Shown here one piece after another: positions 62,922-64,000 of a stretch of 64,000 nt of DNA. The stretch is from Pontibacter sp. SGAir0037 (GTDB lineage: Bacteria > Bacteroidota > Bacteroidia > Cytophagales > Hymenobacteraceae): contig NZ_CP028092.1 of the NCBI RefSeq assembly GCF_005491705.1, positions 1,984,001-2,048,000 on the forward strand, in the 5' to 3' direction. The notes beneath the pieces are model-generated. The model saw only the letters and a program-made list of their open reading frames with translations, made no database searches and was not told the origin of the DNA. Every line of letters begins with the position of its first letter. The first letter of the stretch is position 1. The position numbers and the translations under genes were made by a program.

Positions 62922-64000
62922 TTACGCCGCTTTCATGATAGCGTTTACGACAGCTTTTGGTTTGTTTTCGCGGTCGAAAAGCAAAGGATAATCGGTTCTG
63001 CCGCGCACAGGCCAGTCGTTTTTCCAGGACTGCGCATCGCTCACTCCCCAAAGGGTTACCCGCTCGATCTTATCCTGGTGCTTTACAAATAAGTTGAAGA
63101 AGCTTAGGTAACGCTCATTGAAAGCTGTACTCACAGAATCCGGCAAGCCCTTGGTATACGGATTCATTTTCTGCTGATATTCAAAACTGGCAGATACGTC
63201 GGCCCCAACGTTTCCCCATGGCGAAGGAAGCACCGAAATATCTAATTCGGTTATGGAAACCTTTACCCCCAGGCCGGCAAAGGCCAGCAGGCTTTTCTCA
63301 AATTCCTCTGTGGTCGGGAAGTCTAGCCCCAAGTGCCCCTGCATGCCTATTCCGTCTATTTGCACCCCCTGCTCCTGCAGTTTTCTTACCATGGCCACCA
63401 CTCCTTTCCTTTTACCGGGCAGCGACATGGAATAATCGTTGTACATTAATTTAGCGGCAGGGTCTGCCTCATGCGCAAACTGGAAAGCCAGTTTCACAAA
63501 GTCCTCCCCTATTATTTCGTAGAACTTGCTTTTTCGCCAGGAACCATCATCCAGGATGGCTTCGTTAACCACATCCCAGGTATGCACGCGCCCCTTGTAC
63601 CTGCCCACCACAGTATAGATATGGTCTTTCATCCGCTGCACTAAAACCTCACGGGACACCTGGTTGCCGAGGCTATCGGTAAAAAACCATCGCGGAGCCT
63701 GAGAATGCCAGATAAGCGTATGCCCGTTGATGAACATGTGGTGCTGCTCTCCGAACGCTACAAATTGGTCGGCCAGCTCGAAGTTAAACTGCCCCTGCCT
63801 GGGTTGGATCATACCGCTCTTCATGCAGTTCTCTGCCACAATAGCATTAAAGTGCTCTTTCACCACCTGAATCGAAGCCACATCGCTTCCTGTAATCTGG
63901 CCCGTATTTAGAGCCGTGCCTATATAGAATTTTCCTTCGAAAGCACTTTTAAGGGTTGCTTCTTCGGCTTCGGTTTTTGTTACCCTGCAGGCACCGGCTA
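62922..64000 (-). CDS. GH10 endo-1,4-beta-xylanase lipoprotein-like, 5' end beyond window
   Basis: The leftward frame is open to the right edge, where it reads [14 protein letters not shown], probably the lipobox region, so only the signal peptide lies outside. The GH10 barrel has [42 protein letters not shown], the acid/base Glu in [13 protein letters not shown] and the nucleophile Glu in [13 protein letters not shown]. It ends [20 protein letters not shown]. It cuts the xylan backbone. It leads the xylan cluster in this window, with more genes possible to the right. Confidence 0.92.
   Translation of the reverse strand, partial: AGACRVTKTEAEEATLKSAFEGKFYIGTALNTGQITGSDVASIQVVKEHFNAIVAENCMKSGMIQPRQGQFNFELADQFVAFGEQHHMFINGHTLIWHSQAPRWFFTDSLGNQVSREVLVQRMKDHIYTVVGRYKGRVHTWDVVNEAILDDGSWRKSKFYEIIGEDFVKLAFQFAHEADPAAKLMYNDYSMSLPGKRKGVVAMVRKLQEQGVQIDGIGMQGHLGLDFPTTEEFEKSLLAFAGLGVKVSITELDISVLPSPWGNVGADVSASFEYQQKMNPYTKGLPDSVSTAFNERYLSFFNLFVKHQDKIERVTLWGVSDAQSWKNDWPVRGRTDYPLLFDRENKPKAVVNAIMKAA

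Overview
The window comes from a member of the Bacteroidota, most likely a Cytophagales/Hymenobacteraceae (Pontibacter-like) chromosome. The reasons are a SusC/SusD pair, LytTR regulators, a DUF6520-type small exported protein, a GG-leader natural-product precursor with a C39 ABC exporter, and a large xylan-degradation cluster. Genus is inferred from gene content only. No rRNA, tRNA or CRISPR array was seen.

Layout. (A) 1-5769: a partial chloramphenicol-acetyltransferase-like gene cut by the window edge, a HAD hydrolase, a Crp/Fnr regulator, a DUF5694 protein, and an ethanolamine set (permease, eutB, eutC) in which eutB has lost its whole centre. (B) 5770-19389: a RiPP (lanthipeptide-like) island. 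It holds a full-length LanB-type dehydratase, a Cys-rich GG-leader precursor, a second Thr-rich Cys-free candidate precursor, a C39/VKOR/thioredoxin fusion, a TlpA-type thioredoxin, a C39 peptidase ABC exporter, an HlyD protein and a divergent sensor kinase/LytTR pair. No LanC is present. The island is bracketed by two 268-bp direct repeats, each a decayed fragment of an IS3-type element. (C) 19498-22077: an orphan lipoprotein and IS982 debris.

(D) 22078-40538: a defence island. It contains an HNH restriction endonuclease with an intact IS66 element inserted in its last sense codon, a truncated PLD/helicase gene, a class II Fic protein, a second scrap of the same HNH gene, and a very AT-rich four-gene operon. 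That operon encodes a 947-aa unknown, a 2015-aa DUF1998-type helicase, an Fe-S PD-(D/E)XK nuclease and a C5 cytosine methylase. Its composition resembles Druantia type II. Two HTH regulators lie upstream of it.

(E) 41078-47877: a small unknown protein, a TlpA-like protein lacking the second active-site Cys, SusC, SusD and a convergent DUF6520-type exported protein. A 22-bp hairpin in the leader of that small gene is identical to one in the leader of the RiPP precursor 36 kb away. (F) 47880-52472: two arrays of 21-bp heptad-coding repeats around a small unknown gene, a membrane LytTR regulator, a TIGR02587/TIGR02588-type membrane pair and a CNNM/CBS transporter-like protein. (G) 52568-64000: a leftward xylan/hemicellulose cluster (GH10, GH97, GH95, CE6, GH8 and two GH43 enzymes); the GH10 gene runs off the right edge.

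The main functional units are peptide maturation and export in B, anti-phage defence in D, a SusCD-based uptake or capture system with a small exported protein in E, and xylan saccharification in G. Regions B and D show clear signs of horizontal acquisition: flanking repeats, IS remnants, gene scraps and, in D, base composition unlike the neighbours.
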